DNA of 64,000 bases from a virus (IMGVR_UViG_3300035180_002599:29310-93309); one strand, 5' to 3'; shown: positions 32,396 through 40,998, numbered from the stretch's first letter. The notes: a model not told the origin generated them from the letters alone. Numbers and translations are program-made.

Positions 32396-32992
32396 ATGAT
32401 TAATTTACAAAAAGGTCAGTCAATCAATTTGTCAAAAGAAGTGAATGCTCAAGGATTACAAAATCTTCGTGCAAGTATCGGATGGGATCCAAATAAGTTT
32501 AACACTGGTGGAAAATTTGATTTGGATATCAGTTGTTTCGCTTTGGCAGATTTGGGCGGAGGTTCTTATAAACTTCAAAAAGGTTCTGATTTCTGTTTTT
32601 ATAATGCACCAATTTCAGCAAACGGAGCTTTGAAATATAGTGGAGATAACACTACAGGTGGGGGAGAAGGTGATGATGAGTACATCGATATTGATTTGAG
32701 CAAAGCTGAAGCTGGCATTACAAACTTTTCAATTGTCGTTAGTATTCCAGAGCCACTTAACAGAACATTAAACTTTGGTATGGTTAGTAACTCATATGTA
32801 AGAATTACAAACACATTGACTGGTGAAGAAATTGCCCGATATGATCTCGGAGAAGATTTCAGCACAGAAACGGCAGTCCAATTCGGTTCAATTTACCTTT
32901 ATAACAATGAATGGAAATTCAAAGCAATCGGGCAAGGGTTTCAAGCAGGTCTTAGTGAATTTTTGGAAGAATACAAATACGATAACAACTAA
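32396..32992 (+). CDS. TerD-family protein (1 of 4)
   Basis: A 198-residue TerD domain protein, part of tellurite/stress resistance systems. It shows the N-terminal INLQKGQSINLSKE, RASIGWDPN, DLDISCFALAD with calcium-binding aspartates, SGDNTTGGGEGDDE and the C-terminal FKAIGQGFQ. TerD proteins bind calcium and cluster near membranes with TerC. Codon use is more optimal than in most neighbours, suggesting high expression. Confidence 0.9.
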   Translation: MINLQKGQSINLSKEVNAQGLQNLRASIGWDPNKFNTGGKFDLDISCFALADLGGGSYKLQKGSDFCFYNAPISANGALKYSGDNTTGGGEGDDEYIDIDLSKAEAGITNFSIVVSIPEPLNRTLNFGMVSNSYVRITNTLTGEEIARYDLGEDFSTETAVQFGSIYLYNNEWKFKAIGQGFQAGLSEFLEEYKYDNN

Positions 32993-33036
32993 GTTGTTCT
33001 AAACTATTCAATAAAACATAATTAAAAAGGAATAAC

Positions 33037-33666
33037 GTGGCAGGTATTAATTTAACTAAAGGCCAAATAATCAATTTAAGCAAAGCTCCTGCAGCTTTGA
33101 ATGAGTCAACCGGACTTCGTAAGGTGTCATTTGGTTTGGATTGGGGAATGATTTCTCGTGGTGGTATACTAGGATTTGGTAAAACTAAAGAAAAGGTCGA
33201 TTTGGATGCAAGTGCAGTTCTGATGGATGCCAACAAAAACATTGTCGAAATTGTGTATTTTGGAAACCAAACAAGTTCAAAAGGAACTGTAAGACATTCA
33301 GGTGATGACCGTGGCGGTGATGATGCGGATGATGGAAAAGATAATGAAGTAATTAAAGTTAATTTGGAGTGTATGACTGAAGCAACTCACGTAGCTTTTG
33401 TACTTAACAGTTATTCTGGTCAAGATTTTGGTCAATTGCCATATGTTCGTATTCGTGCATATACAGGAGACCGTGAAGTTCCTTTAGAATCACAAATTCT
33501 TGGTAAAATGGAACTGTCTAAAGATCCTTCTTACAACGGCAAAACCTCAATGGTTATGGGTATCGTTTCAAAAGTAGGTAATGAATGGACATTTAAAGCA
33601 GTTGGTCAAGCAACATCAGATCGCGATGTTCGTGACTTAGCAAGATCATCTCGTAATTTCGTTTAA
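33037..33666 (+). CDS. TerD-family protein (2 of 4)
   Basis: 209 residues starting at GTG 33037 (AAAAAGGAATAAC upstream). Typical features are INLTKGQIINLSK, SFGLDWG, KVDLDASAVLMD, and the calcium-site stretch SGDDRGGDDADDGKDNE, which is the canonical TerD metal motif, followed by FVLNSYSGQDF and FKAVGQA. It is the most canonical TerD of the four. Confidence 0.93.
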   Translation: MAGINLTKGQIINLSKAPAALNESTGLRKVSFGLDWGMISRGGILGFGKTKEKVDLDASAVLMDANKNIVEIVYFGNQTSSKGTVRHSGDDRGGDDADDGKDNEVIKVNLECMTEATHVAFVLNSYSGQDFGQLPYVRIRAYTGDREVPLESQILGKMELSKDPSYNGKTSMVMGIVSKVGNEWTFKAVGQATSDRDVRDLARSSRNFV

Positions 33667-33686
33667 TTTTAAAAAAGGATAGAAAG

Positions 33687-34820
33687 ATGGCATTAACACC
33701 AACAAGAGTTGCAGCACCTGCAACTCAATCAACAACTTCGTTTCCACAAACAACAGAAGTTTTAGAAACTGAAATTTCTTCATATATGAATAATATTCCC
33801 CCAGAATATCGAGATGAAGTTTTAGCTAAAAAAGATCAAATTGTTTTTGGTGATATTTCAACCATTCAAAAATTCGGTTCAGAGATTGCTACAGCTAGTG
33901 CAAAATTTACAGCCGAGAGTACAAACGCTATCAAACTGGGTAATGCTGGAGATATTGGTGATAAAATTAATGAGATGATGAGAATTTCTAAGAAATTAGA
34001 TCCATCTAAACTGCTTGACAACAAAGATCCAGGATTTTTTGGTAAACTTTTCGGAAAAACAAAAGACAAAATAATTGAATTTAAAAATGACCAAATGAGC
34101 ATTAATGAATCATTAAAACAACTTGGTAATTCACTTCTTGCTGATGCAAAGTCTTTAGAAAATGAAAATAAAAAACTTGAGGGCATGTACCAACAAAACT
34201 CAGAAAATATCAAACTGTATGACGTTATTTTAGCTGCGGGTATGATTAAGAAACATGAGATTGAATCTCAAATTATTCCACGATTAGTAGAAAAAGCTCA
34301 AGAATCTGGAAAACCTGAAGATGCTAATGAAGTCCGTGCTGGACAAAATTTCCTACGACAATTGGATGTTCGTATAGCAAACATAAATTCAGCACGTTCA
34401 GTTGCAATTCTTCAAGCTCCTGCTCTAAAAGATATGCAAGATAGCAATGCTATGCAAATTGAAAACATTCAAACTATGATTACAATTGGTTTACCAGCAT
34501 GGCACCAACAAATTGCGATGTATATCAGTCAAATGGAAACTCGTCGATCTGTAGAAATTACAAATCAATTGTCTCAAGGTATTAATGAAACAATGAGAGC
34601 TACCGCAGCTTTACAAGGTCAAAATGCAGTTATGATTGCAGAAGCGGCGAACAAAGCTATTATTGATGTTGAAACTATTCAAACTATTCAAACAGAATTG
34701 TTTTCTAGTATGGACAAAGTTAAACAAATCAATGACGCTGGAAAAACAAAACGTGCTGAAACTGCACAGAAACTTCTTTCAATGGAAAGTGAATTGAAGC
34801 AAAAATTGCTTGCTTCATAA
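33687..34820 (+). CDS. TelA-family toxic-anion resistance protein
   Basis: A 377-residue, almost entirely helical protein of the TelA/KlaA family: residues 120-160 with KIIEFKNDQMSINESLKQLG, then a long helical region ending with QNAVMIAEAANKAIIDVETIQ and RAETAQKLLSME. The family is linked to tellurite resistance, phage and colicin resistance; the mechanism is unknown. It follows TerD 2 by 20 bases and ends at a terminator. Confidence 0.87.
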   Translation: MALTPTRVAAPATQSTTSFPQTTEVLETEISSYMNNIPPEYRDEVLAKKDQIVFGDISTIQKFGSEIATASAKFTAESTNAIKLGNAGDIGDKINEMMRISKKLDPSKLLDNKDPGFFGKLFGKTKDKIIEFKNDQMSINESLKQLGNSLLADAKSLENENKKLEGMYQQNSENIKLYDVILAAGMIKKHEIESQIIPRLVEKAQESGKPEDANEVRAGQNFLRQLDVRIANINSARSVAILQAPALKDMQDSNAMQIENIQTMITIGLPAWHQQIAMYISQMETRRSVEITNQLSQGINETMRATAALQGQNAVMIAEAANKAIIDVETIQTIQTELFSSMDKVKQINDAGKTKRAETAQKLLSMESELKQKLLAS

Positions 34821-34845
34821 TTGAGGGGTTACCCTCAATTTTTAA
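34820..34845 (+). terminator. Rho-independent terminator after telA
   Basis: TTGAGGG / CCCTCAA stem with GTTA loop followed by TTTTT, directly at the TelA stop. Confidence 0.8.
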
Positions 34846-34953
34846 ATATAAAAATGTAATTATGGGTGAGAGCATAATGATTGGATCTAACTAATTCAGT
34901 TAAACGAACGGTGTCTTGGGCGGAGGCGCTTAGTAAACATTTTTATATTTAAA
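34841..34953 (+). ncRNA. Candidate structured RNA closed by a 17-bp stem
   Basis: TTTAAATATAAAAATGT (34841-34857) is perfectly complementary to ACATTTTTATATTTAAA (34937-34953). The 79 bases between hold three hairpins: ATTATG/CATAAT (34859-34878), AACT/AGTT (34889-34901) and GTGTCT/AGGCGC (34911-34929). The layout is cloverleaf-like but there is no T-loop or anticodon arm of tRNA type. No coding frame fits. Function unknown. Confidence 0.5.
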
Positions 34954-35027
34954 AGTTGTGTAACTTACAAAAAGCTTGAAATAAAACTAGTCTCTCCATT
35001 TAGGAAAGAAAGATTTTTAATTTTTAA

Positions 35028-35048
35028 TTAAGATTAGTCTGATATAAT
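35028..35048 (+). promoter_or_regulatory. Extended -10 promoter with TTAAG box
   Basis: TTAAG at 35028-35032 and TGATATAAT at 35040-35048, before the secreted protein at 35076. Confidence 0.65.
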
Positions 35049-35075
35049 TATACATATGAAAATGAAGGATTTAAT

Positions 35076-35363
35076 ATGAAGAAATTGATGATAATAATTA
35101 GTTTGTGTTCTTTGTTATCGGCAAACATCAATCATAAGAAACCCGAAATTCCTGTGAACAAAATACAGCTATGTTCCATGTATGAGGGTTCATTTATCAC
35201 TTCTGCAGACGTGTATGAAGATACTAAAAGTTGTTATGATTTGAAATATAGTATTTTGAGTTTCAAGCAAATGATTTTAGCTGAATGTGATATAGATCCA
35301 GAATACATTAAAGTGATTTGGTATTTACAAAAAACATATGAGAAAAACTGCGGTGCTGAATAA
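35076..35363 (+). CDS. Small secreted protein, 95 aa
   Basis: A clear signal peptide (MKKLMIIISLCSLLSANI) with a cut near SA-N. The mature part has four cysteines that could form two disulfides. Function unknown; within the ter cluster, so an envelope role is plausible. The stop overlaps the next ATG. Confidence 0.6.
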   Translation: MKKLMIIISLCSLLSANINHKKPEIPVNKIQLCSMYEGSFITSADVYEDTKSCYDLKYSILSFKQMILAECDIDPEYIKVIWYLQKTYEKNCGAE

Positions 35364-35533
35364 TGTACTACATGCGAATTCAAAAATCAAAAGGACCTGA
35401 TTCAGAATTCTCTGAAAAAACTTTAGGGCTTTTAATTAAAAGACTAATTGATTGCTGTTATAAAAAATACAGATTATGTCGGTCATTTTATATTAAAGAA
35501 GGAATGATATGGAACCTCAAGCGTTGTCGATAA
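35363..35533 (+). CDS. Small basic protein, 56 aa
   Basis: Starts in a TAATG overlap with the secreted protein and ends 25 bases inside the next gene. The product is basic with four cysteines in its second half (DCCYKKYRLC...RC). No family recognised; no separate ribosome binding site, so it may depend on coupling. Confidence 0.4.
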   Translation: MYYMRIQKSKGPDSEFSEKTLGLLIKRLIDCCYKKYRLCRSFYIKEGMIWNLKRCR

Positions 35534-36390
35534 AATCAAAACCTAAATTAGAACCCACAGCTTTATCAATTAAAGCTAAGCCAAAAATTGAGGACCAGCC
35601 AAAAGCTCTTAATATTAAATCATCTAGAACTATAATGCCAATTGTACAAGACAAATTTGATTTCAGTTTTGAATATCTTAAATCAAAAATACCAGAAATA
35701 ACTACGTTCATGTTTTCTGAAATAAATAAAACTTTATCAAACGTAGAACAACAAAACCCGCTTGATAATGATATTCTTCTTTTGGGAAAAAAGCTTCAAG
35801 AACGTATAGCAGAAAAATCGGTCCAGGCTTCATCTATTCAGGGCGGTGCGTTGATTGAGCGTGTTTCTAATTCACACAAAATTATTGCTATGAATATAGA
35901 AACTGCAGATAAAGGTTTTTCTGGTTTTTTCAAGAAACTTTTGGGAACTGAAAAAAATAAAGAAGAAATTATTCAAGCTATAAAACATGAACTAAATGTT
36001 AACAAAACATTCAAAAATGATATTTCACAATTTACCGAAAATTATCCTAGATTGTTGAACCAATTTGAGTCTTTGCGAACGGAACTACATGTTAATATTG
36101 AAGTCCTAAAATTAATGCTAGAAGAGTTTTCTATTAAAGATCAAACTAACAATATTGATTTAGTCAACAGACGAATTTCTTCTTTAAATCAGTCTAGAAT
36201 AATTATAGAAACTGCGTCCAATATGATTAAAGCTCAAGAATCAAAAATGGCCTTGTTACAAGATACTATTGATAACGTAGTTAATATATTAGTTCCAATA
36301 TTGCTTAACAAAATGACATTTGAGGATATGAGAGATTCATCCTTTCATGATTTGAGTCAAGATATTATTAAAAAATTACAAACTATGTAA
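35509..36390 (+). CDS. TelA-like helical protein, 293 aa
   Basis: The first 40 residues contain three tandem copies of a P/K-A-L-x-I-K-x-K/S unit (QALSIKSK, TALSIKAK, KALNIKSS). The remaining 240 residues are helical and resemble TelA in pattern: SGFFKKLLGTEKNKEEI parallels FFGKLFGKTKDKIIEF in the TelA protein upstream, and RRISSLNQSRIIIETA parallels RIANINSARSVAILQA. It is probably a diverged TelA paralogue acting with the TerD proteins. Confidence 0.6.
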   Translation: MEPQALSIKSKPKLEPTALSIKAKPKIEDQPKALNIKSSRTIMPIVQDKFDFSFEYLKSKIPEITTFMFSEINKTLSNVEQQNPLDNDILLLGKKLQERIAEKSVQASSIQGGALIERVSNSHKIIAMNIETADKGFSGFFKKLLGTEKNKEEIIQAIKHELNVNKTFKNDISQFTENYPRLLNQFESLRTELHVNIEVLKLMLEEFSIKDQTNNIDLVNRRISSLNQSRIIIETASNMIKAQESKMALLQDTIDNVVNILVPILLNKMTFEDMRDSSFHDLSQDIIKKLQTM

Positions 36391-36391
36391 C

Positions 36392-36613
36392 ATGAGATTA
36401 TTATTAGTTTTACTTATTTTTATTATAAGTTACTCTTAAGATGTAGAAATAAACACAATAAATCGAGTACATGATGGAGATATTTTTTTTTCGATTAAAT
36501 CAAAACCGTAGATTGGAGCAAATTCTGAATTCATTGAAAGATTTTACATTAATAGATACTTCTTATAAAGATATAAGGCTCAAACTTTAGATTTCTTGGA
36601 ATCAGAAATCTGA
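36392..36613 (+). pseudogene. Degraded secreted nuclease-like gene (SNase-type remnant)
   Basis: One frame reads MRLLLVLLIFIISYS, a signal peptide, then stop, then DVEINTINRVHDGDIFFSIKSKP, stop, and further pieces up to AQTLDFLESEI. The NRVHDGD..F.. pattern is the first strand and metal-site region of staphylococcal-nuclease-like proteins (VxDGDTxxV). At least four stops interrupt it, so it is not functional. The assignment rests on a short motif. Confidence 0.4.
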
Positions 36614-36637
36614 TACTATAGGTGTAAAGTAGCGAAT

Positions 36638-36680
36638 GATTTTAAATGAGAACATTTTCAGTATATGCTCATTTAAAATC
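36638..36680 (+). terminator. 13-bp inverted repeat, possible terminator
   Basis: GATTTTAAATGAG (36638-36650) pairs perfectly with CTCATTTAAAATC (36668-36680) around a 17-base loop. No U-tract follows. Lies between the decayed nuclease-like gene and the gene at 36745. Confidence 0.4.
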
Positions 36681-36744
36681 AAGAGAAATATGAGAAATTT
36701 ATTTCTAATTACAAACAAATTATTACCACGATAAAGGACAGAAA

Positions 36745-37137
36745 ATGAAGACACCTTGGGATGAAATGATAGATATCTCTTCTTTTGAAAAAAATGAGGC
36801 ATCTAAACTTTTTATGAAGAAAAGAGATGACCAAATTTTTGAATATAAAATTTCCTATTGTTGGCCTGAAAAATGTAGAACTGAATCAGAGGCGTCAAAC
36901 TTCGTTTTCACATCCATAGGGTTCTATAGAAGCATAGGTGAATTTTTGATGTGGAATGAAGGATTTTCTGATAAATGGTCAGATTTTCTTTTGATAGAAG
37001 AAACAAAAAAAGAACGTAATTCTCTTAGAAATGAATTCTTAAAAAACAAATATTACAATTTAAAAGAAAATAATCATCAGGTGAACATAGAAGAAGATTT
37101 GCAATCTCATTTAATATCTATTCAAATGAATTCTTAA
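36745..37137 (+). CDS. Hypothetical protein, 130 aa
   Basis: Soluble, charged protein with a TESEASNFVFTSIGFYRS segment and a helical C-terminus. Ribosome binding site AAAGGACAG. No family recognised. Confidence 0.6.
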   Translation: MKTPWDEMIDISSFEKNEASKLFMKKRDDQIFEYKISYCWPEKCRTESEASNFVFTSIGFYRSIGEFLMWNEGFSDKWSDFLLIEETKKERNSLRNEFLKNKYYNLKENNHQVNIEEDLQSHLISIQMNS

Positions 37138-37144
37138 TATTACT

Positions 37145-37165
37145 CTAAGGTTATTCTGATATAAT
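37145..37165 (+). promoter_or_regulatory. Consensus promoter copy (CTAAG + TGATATAAT)
   Basis: CTAAGGTTATTCTGATATAAT followed by TATTGTATCAAAAGAAAAGAAGG; nearly identical to 40978 and 57901. Confidence 0.75.
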
Positions 37166-37196
37166 TATTGTATCAAAAGAAAAGAAGGAAAAAAAG

Positions 37197-37367
37197 ATGG
37201 AAGCTTTAGCAAATATTGGTATTAGTTGGTCATTGTGGGTGACATGTGTATTTTGGTTTTTGATTGTAATTGTTAATTGGGGAGTACCAAAGTTAGATAT
37301 AGGAAAATTGTTTTTCTTTATCTTTGCACCGGTTCCACTAATTTTATTGGATTTTCTATTGGGTTAA
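37197..37367 (+). CDS. Small membrane protein, 56 aa
   Basis: ATG 37197 follows GAAGGAAAAAAAG and a consensus promoter. Two hydrophobic segments (residues ~11-30 and ~38-55) separated by PKLDIGK fit a two-helix hairpin in the inner membrane. No family recognised. Confidence 0.6.
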   Translation: MEALANIGISWSLWVTCVFWFLIVIVNWGVPKLDIGKLFFFIFAPVPLILLDFLLG

Positions 37368-37496
37368 TTAAATAAAATCTAGTGTAATTGAAGCTTTAGG
37401 TGAATCTAAATTACTCACTCTTGCGAAAGAATGATAATTTTGGATTTGGTGATGTATCATTAATGATGAATACATTAAAACGAAAAAAGGAACAGA

Positions 37497-38156
37497 ATGA
37501 AATTAACAAAAGGCGCTAGCATTTCATTATCTAAAGATGATGATGTTTTAAAAGAAATTACCGTAGGATGTTCTTGGGGAACTTTAAATAAAAATATTGA
37601 TATTGATGTTATGTTATTTTTGGTAAATTCTACAACTAAACAATTAGTAGAAAAAATTTATTACGGTCATCAAATAGCCCGGAATGATTCTGTTATTCAT
37701 TATGGTGATGATACTACTGGATTTAACAAACAACATGAGTCCGACAATGAAGTTATTTTCATTGACTTGAATAAAATGGATAATGGTGTCGATCGAATTT
37801 TGATTTATGTTGATTCTTATTCAGGTTATAAATTGAGCAAAGTCCCTAATTTGAAAGTTAGAGTTTACTCCGGAAAACCAGGTAGAATCAATGAAGTTTT
37901 GTGTTCTTATGAAGTAACTTCAGATTCATCATCTTCTTATTCAATGCACATTGGTGAAATTTACAAAACCATTGCAGGAGAATGGGAATTTAAAGCGGTG
38001 GGTGAATACCGAAAAGAAAACCGTTTAGATCAGATTTTACAATATGTATTATCTACTCTAGATAAACCAGTTGATTCAAAGAACGAACTAGCTGAGATGT
38101 GGAATCGTATATTTTATGGATGGATTAACCCATTTTTCAAACGGATGGCTTCATGA
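37497..38156 (+). CDS. TerD-family protein (3 of 4)
   Basis: The TerD domain spans residues 1-170: KLTKGASISLSKD, CSWGT, DIDVMLFLVN and GDDTTGFNKQHESDNE as calcium site, then YVDSYSGYKL and FKAVGEY. The last 50 residues are an extra helical tail ending in a hydrophobic, aromatic stretch (WNRIFYGWINPFFKRM). It overlaps the next gene by four bases. Confidence 0.88.
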   Translation: MKLTKGASISLSKDDDVLKEITVGCSWGTLNKNIDIDVMLFLVNSTTKQLVEKIYYGHQIARNDSVIHYGDDTTGFNKQHESDNEVIFIDLNKMDNGVDRILIYVDSYSGYKLSKVPNLKVRVYSGKPGRINEVLCSYEVTSDSSSSYSMHIGEIYKTIAGEWEFKAVGEYRKENRLDQILQYVLSTLDKPVDSKNELAEMWNRIFYGWINPFFKRMAS

Positions 38157-38623
38157 ATATCTATAAACCTCCATATGAATTACCTAAAGACGAAAGATTA
38201 TCAATCTTTCTAGCAGGTAGCATTGACATGGGAAATGCTACAAATTGGCAAGAAATGATTCAAAATAAATTGCAAATGTTCGATATTAATGTATTCAATC
38301 CTCGAAGAGATGATTGGGATAATTTACAAGAACAATCCGCTAATAATGAATATTTCAAAAAGCAAGTGAACTGGGAATTAGATGCTCTAGATAAAAGTAC
38401 GTGGATTTTAATGTATTTAGAACCGGGGTCTTTAGCTCCAATTAGTTTACTTGAGCTAGGATTATATTCAGACACTTCAAAATTACATGTAGTTTGTCCA
38501 GATGGTTTTTATAGAAAAGGTAATGTTCAGATAGTATGTGAACGTTATGGCATAAAGTTATATAATGATTTGGATAGTTTTATGAATCTATTAATTACAG
38601 CTTTAACAATGTTTGAAAAATAA
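38153..38623 (+). CDS. Nucleoside 2-deoxyribosyltransferase-like protein
   Basis: A 156-residue Rossmann-type protein of the Nuc_deoxyri_tr2 family (PF15891): SIFLAGSIDMGNATNWQ, VFNPRRDDWD and APISLLELGLY with the catalytic-type Glu. Classical members exchange bases on deoxyribonucleosides; this branch is common next to phage and bacterial stress genes with unknown ligand. It sits between two TerD genes and overlaps the first, so it may be part of the ter system. Confidence 0.78.
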   Translation: MNIYKPPYELPKDERLSIFLAGSIDMGNATNWQEMIQNKLQMFDINVFNPRRDDWDNLQEQSANNEYFKKQVNWELDALDKSTWILMYLEPGSLAPISLLELGLYSDTSKLHVVCPDGFYRKGNVQIVCERYGIKLYNDLDSFMNLLITALTMFEK

Positions 38624-38632
38624 AGGAAAGAC

Positions 38633-39214
38633 ATGAAAAAATTAACAAAAAGCTCTATCATCGATCTTAAAAAAGATGGTGATGATTTAAAGAATATCAG
38701 AGTACAATTGGATTGGGAAACTCCAGAGAATTCCCCATATGGTAGTTTTGATCTGGACGGAAGCGTTTTTGGATTGGTAAAAAGCGAAATTGAAAGTGGT
38801 TATGAATTGTTTGATGAAGATTATTTCATTTATTACAAACATACTGAAACTGAAAATAAAAGTATCGTTCACTCTGGAGACGACAAAACTGGAGAAACCG
38901 GAGAATCTATTGTAATTAAATTAGATTTGATTCCAATTCCAATTTCCCATATTTCATTTTTTGTAACCATCCATCGTGCCATTAAAAAAATGCAAAATTT
39001 TGGAATGGTAAAAAATTCAGTTATTCGTCTTTGGAATGAAGACAATGGTGAATTGATTGCAGAATACAAACTAAATGAATCTTTTTCAGATGAAACTGCG
39101 GTTCATTTTGGAACCATCTATCGAGGAGCCGAAGGTTGGGAATTCAAAGCAATCGGCCAAGGTTATAAACGAGATCTTGCTGATATTTTGTATTCATATG
39201 GTGTCGAAGTTTAA
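38633..39214 (+). CDS. TerD-family protein (4 of 4)
   Basis: 193 residues, most similar to the first TerD (32396): SIIDLKKDGDDLKNIRVQLDW, FDLDGSVFGLV, SGDDKTGETGE, NFGMVKNSVIRLWN and FKAIGQGYKRDLADIL match the same positions there (NFGMVSNSYVRITN, FKAIGQGFQAGLSEFL). The pair probably stems from a duplication. A hairpin follows the gene. Confidence 0.88.
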   Translation: MKKLTKSSIIDLKKDGDDLKNIRVQLDWETPENSPYGSFDLDGSVFGLVKSEIESGYELFDEDYFIYYKHTETENKSIVHSGDDKTGETGESIVIKLDLIPIPISHISFFVTIHRAIKKMQNFGMVKNSVIRLWNEDNGELIAEYKLNESFSDETAVHFGTIYRGAEGWEFKAIGQGYKRDLADILYSYGVEV

Positions 39215-39234
39215 GTCATGAATTACTAAATTAC

Positions 39235-39255
39235 AACGGATTTTATATGTCCGTT
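39235..39255 (+). terminator. Hairpin after TerD 4
   Basis: AACGGA / TCCGTT 6-bp stem with a 9-base loop, followed by GAATGTAGTTTTTG. Weak candidate terminator in the 138-base gap before 39353, which holds no gene. Confidence 0.4.
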
Positions 39256-39352
39256 TGAATGTAGTTTTTGCATAACTAAGTCTAAAAAAGTAAAAAATCA
39301 TATGTTTTATGATTCTAAAATATTTGACTAATCAAAAAATGAAAGGTAATTT

Positions 39353-39784
39353 ATGAAAAAAGTATTATGGATATGTGCTTTATTTGGCACATTGATTTCG
39401 GCAGATGAGCACACTTTGGGTCTATACTGTTCTGATGAACAAGTAGGAATTTCAATAAGTGAAGATTCATATGTTCAAAGTTCAGTTAATTGGGCGGCGT
39501 GTTTAAACAAATCCACAATCAAATTTAACAAGAAAACAAAAACGTATTCGGTTTGGACTACATTTTTAGCAACCAATAAGAATGTTAATATGATTAATTC
39601 TAACGCTGGTTATATGAGAGTTCTTAAAGAGTTTAATCCAAAAACTAAACAAGTTCGTGCAATTGAAGCTAACATTTATAGTTGCAATGGTACATATATG
39701 ACCAGTTTTGATATAGAGCCTTGGTATAATATTGTTCCAAACTCACTTGATGAAGAAATCTTAACAGCAATGTTATCTAAATAA
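39353..39784 (+). CDS. Secreted protein, surface-adhesin-E-like fold
   Basis: Signal peptide MKKVLWICALFGTLISA, then a domain with TKTYSVWTTFLATNKN, QVRAIEANIYSCNGTYMTSFDIEPWYNIVPNSLDEEIL. The order (xVWxx..., Sxx Y..., W..I.P.S..E) resembles the surface-adhesin protein E family of periplasmic or outer-membrane lipoproteins. Here it would be exported to the periplasm. Role in the ter cluster unknown. Confidence 0.55.
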   Translation: MKKVLWICALFGTLISADEHTLGLYCSDEQVGISISEDSYVQSSVNWAACLNKSTIKFNKKTKTYSVWTTFLATNKNVNMINSNAGYMRVLKEFNPKTKQVRAIEANIYSCNGTYMTSFDIEPWYNIVPNSLDEEILTAMLSK

Positions 39785-39794
39785 AAGGAAGAAA

Positions 39795-40823
39795 ATGAAA
39801 GCTAATATGAAATACTTCACAGGAAGTTTTTGGTTTACTGTAATTGCAATGGTGTTGGGTTATGTATATGGTATGTATACTACAGGTTCTGTAGCGGCAT
39901 CTATGAGTATGGTTGCCGTTATTGGTATTTTGAGCGTTCTTGAGGTGTCATTATCATTCGATAATGCAATTGTCAATGCTAAAATTTTAAAAGATATGGA
40001 CGAGGTATGGCGCAAACGTTTTGTTACCTGGGGAATGGTGATTGCGGTTTTAGGAATGCGTTTAATATTTCCAGTAGTTATTGTATCACTTGCCGGTTCT
40101 ATGGGAATGTGGGAAGCGTTTAGTTTAGGATTTTCAAATCCAACTGAATATTCTCGAATTTTAAATGAAAGTCATACAAGCGTAGCTGGATTTGGTGGGG
40201 CCTTTTTGTTATTGGTTTCATTAGGTTTCTTTTTTGATTATGAAAAAGATGTCCATTGGGTTAAACATGTTGAATATTATCTATCTAAAATTGGTGCGGT
40301 AAAATCATCAGAAGTTTTAGTAACATTATCCGCATTGGTTGGCATTACATATATGTTACCAGAAACAGAACAAATGGCGTTTTTGATTGCAGGTATAGCG
40401 GGTGTTATTACGCATGAAGTGGTTAAAGGTCTTGGTGATCTTATGGAAGCAGGTGAAGAAGCGACCATTAGTGTTGCCAAAGCAGGATTAATGAGTTTAC
40501 TTTACCTTGAAGTTTTAGATGCATCATTTAGTTTTGATGGTGTAGTAGCCTCATTCGTTATCACTAAAGATATTATTATTATCGCATTGGGTCTTGGGGT
40601 TGGTGCAATGTTTGTTCGTTCATTGACATTGTTCTTCGTAGCAAAAGATACATTAGGTGAGTTCAAATATTTGGAACATGGCGCATTTTGGGCAATTTTG
40701 TCATTGGCTGTTATTATGTTTATGAGCACAATGTGTCATATTCCAGAATTGGTATCTGGGTCTATTGCAGTGGTTCTTATTGGTGCAAGTTTAATTTCAT
40801 CAGTTCTTCACAAAGAAGAATAA
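39795..40823 (+). CDS. TerC/DUF475-family integral membrane protein
   Basis: 342 residues with nine or so hydrophobic segments. The motif EVSLSFDNAIVNAKIL near residue 50 and the second EVLDASFSFDGVVASF near 235 are the paired acidic repeats that define TerC-like transporters, here of the DUF475 type. TerC is the membrane centre of tellurite resistance complexes and binds TerD-type proteins; metal export (Mn) is reported for relatives. A terminator follows. Confidence 0.88.
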   Translation: MKANMKYFTGSFWFTVIAMVLGYVYGMYTTGSVAASMSMVAVIGILSVLEVSLSFDNAIVNAKILKDMDEVWRKRFVTWGMVIAVLGMRLIFPVVIVSLAGSMGMWEAFSLGFSNPTEYSRILNESHTSVAGFGGAFLLLVSLGFFFDYEKDVHWVKHVEYYLSKIGAVKSSEVLVTLSALVGITYMLPETEQMAFLIAGIAGVITHEVVKGLGDLMEAGEEATISVAKAGLMSLLYLEVLDASFSFDGVVASFVITKDIIIIALGLGVGAMFVRSLTLFFVAKDTLGEFKYLEHGAFWAILSLAVIMFMSTMCHIPELVSGSIAVVLIGASLISSVLHKEE

Positions 40824-40830
40824 ATTGAAT

Positions 40831-40850
40831 CTTATCCTTTAGGGGATAAG
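40831..40850 (+). terminator. Terminator after TerC/DUF475
   Basis: CTTATCC / GGATAAG 7-bp stem, 8 bases after the stop. The remaining 178 bases to 41029 hold only a promoter. Confidence 0.5.
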
Positions 40851-40977
40851 AGTTGAGTTTATAAAAAGGAAAGCCAAAATGTTTCAATGATTCAAAAAAA
40901 AATTATTTTTACCTACAGAAAAATATCTAACGTCAAAAATACTGTAAAAGAAGATTGTTTTAATAATTAATCTTATT

Positions 40978-40998
40978 CTAAGGTTATTCTGATATAAT
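40978..40998 (+). promoter_or_regulatory. Consensus promoter copy (CTAAG + TGATATAAT)
   Basis: CTAAGGTTATTCTGATATAAT then TATTGTATCAAAAGAAAAGAAGG, identical to the 37145 copy through the core. Confidence 0.75.

Noticed and set aside
34858-34936. tRNA gene
   Set aside because: Cloverleaf-like hairpins are present but there is no GTTCGA-type T-loop, no anticodon arm and the outer stem is 17 bp.
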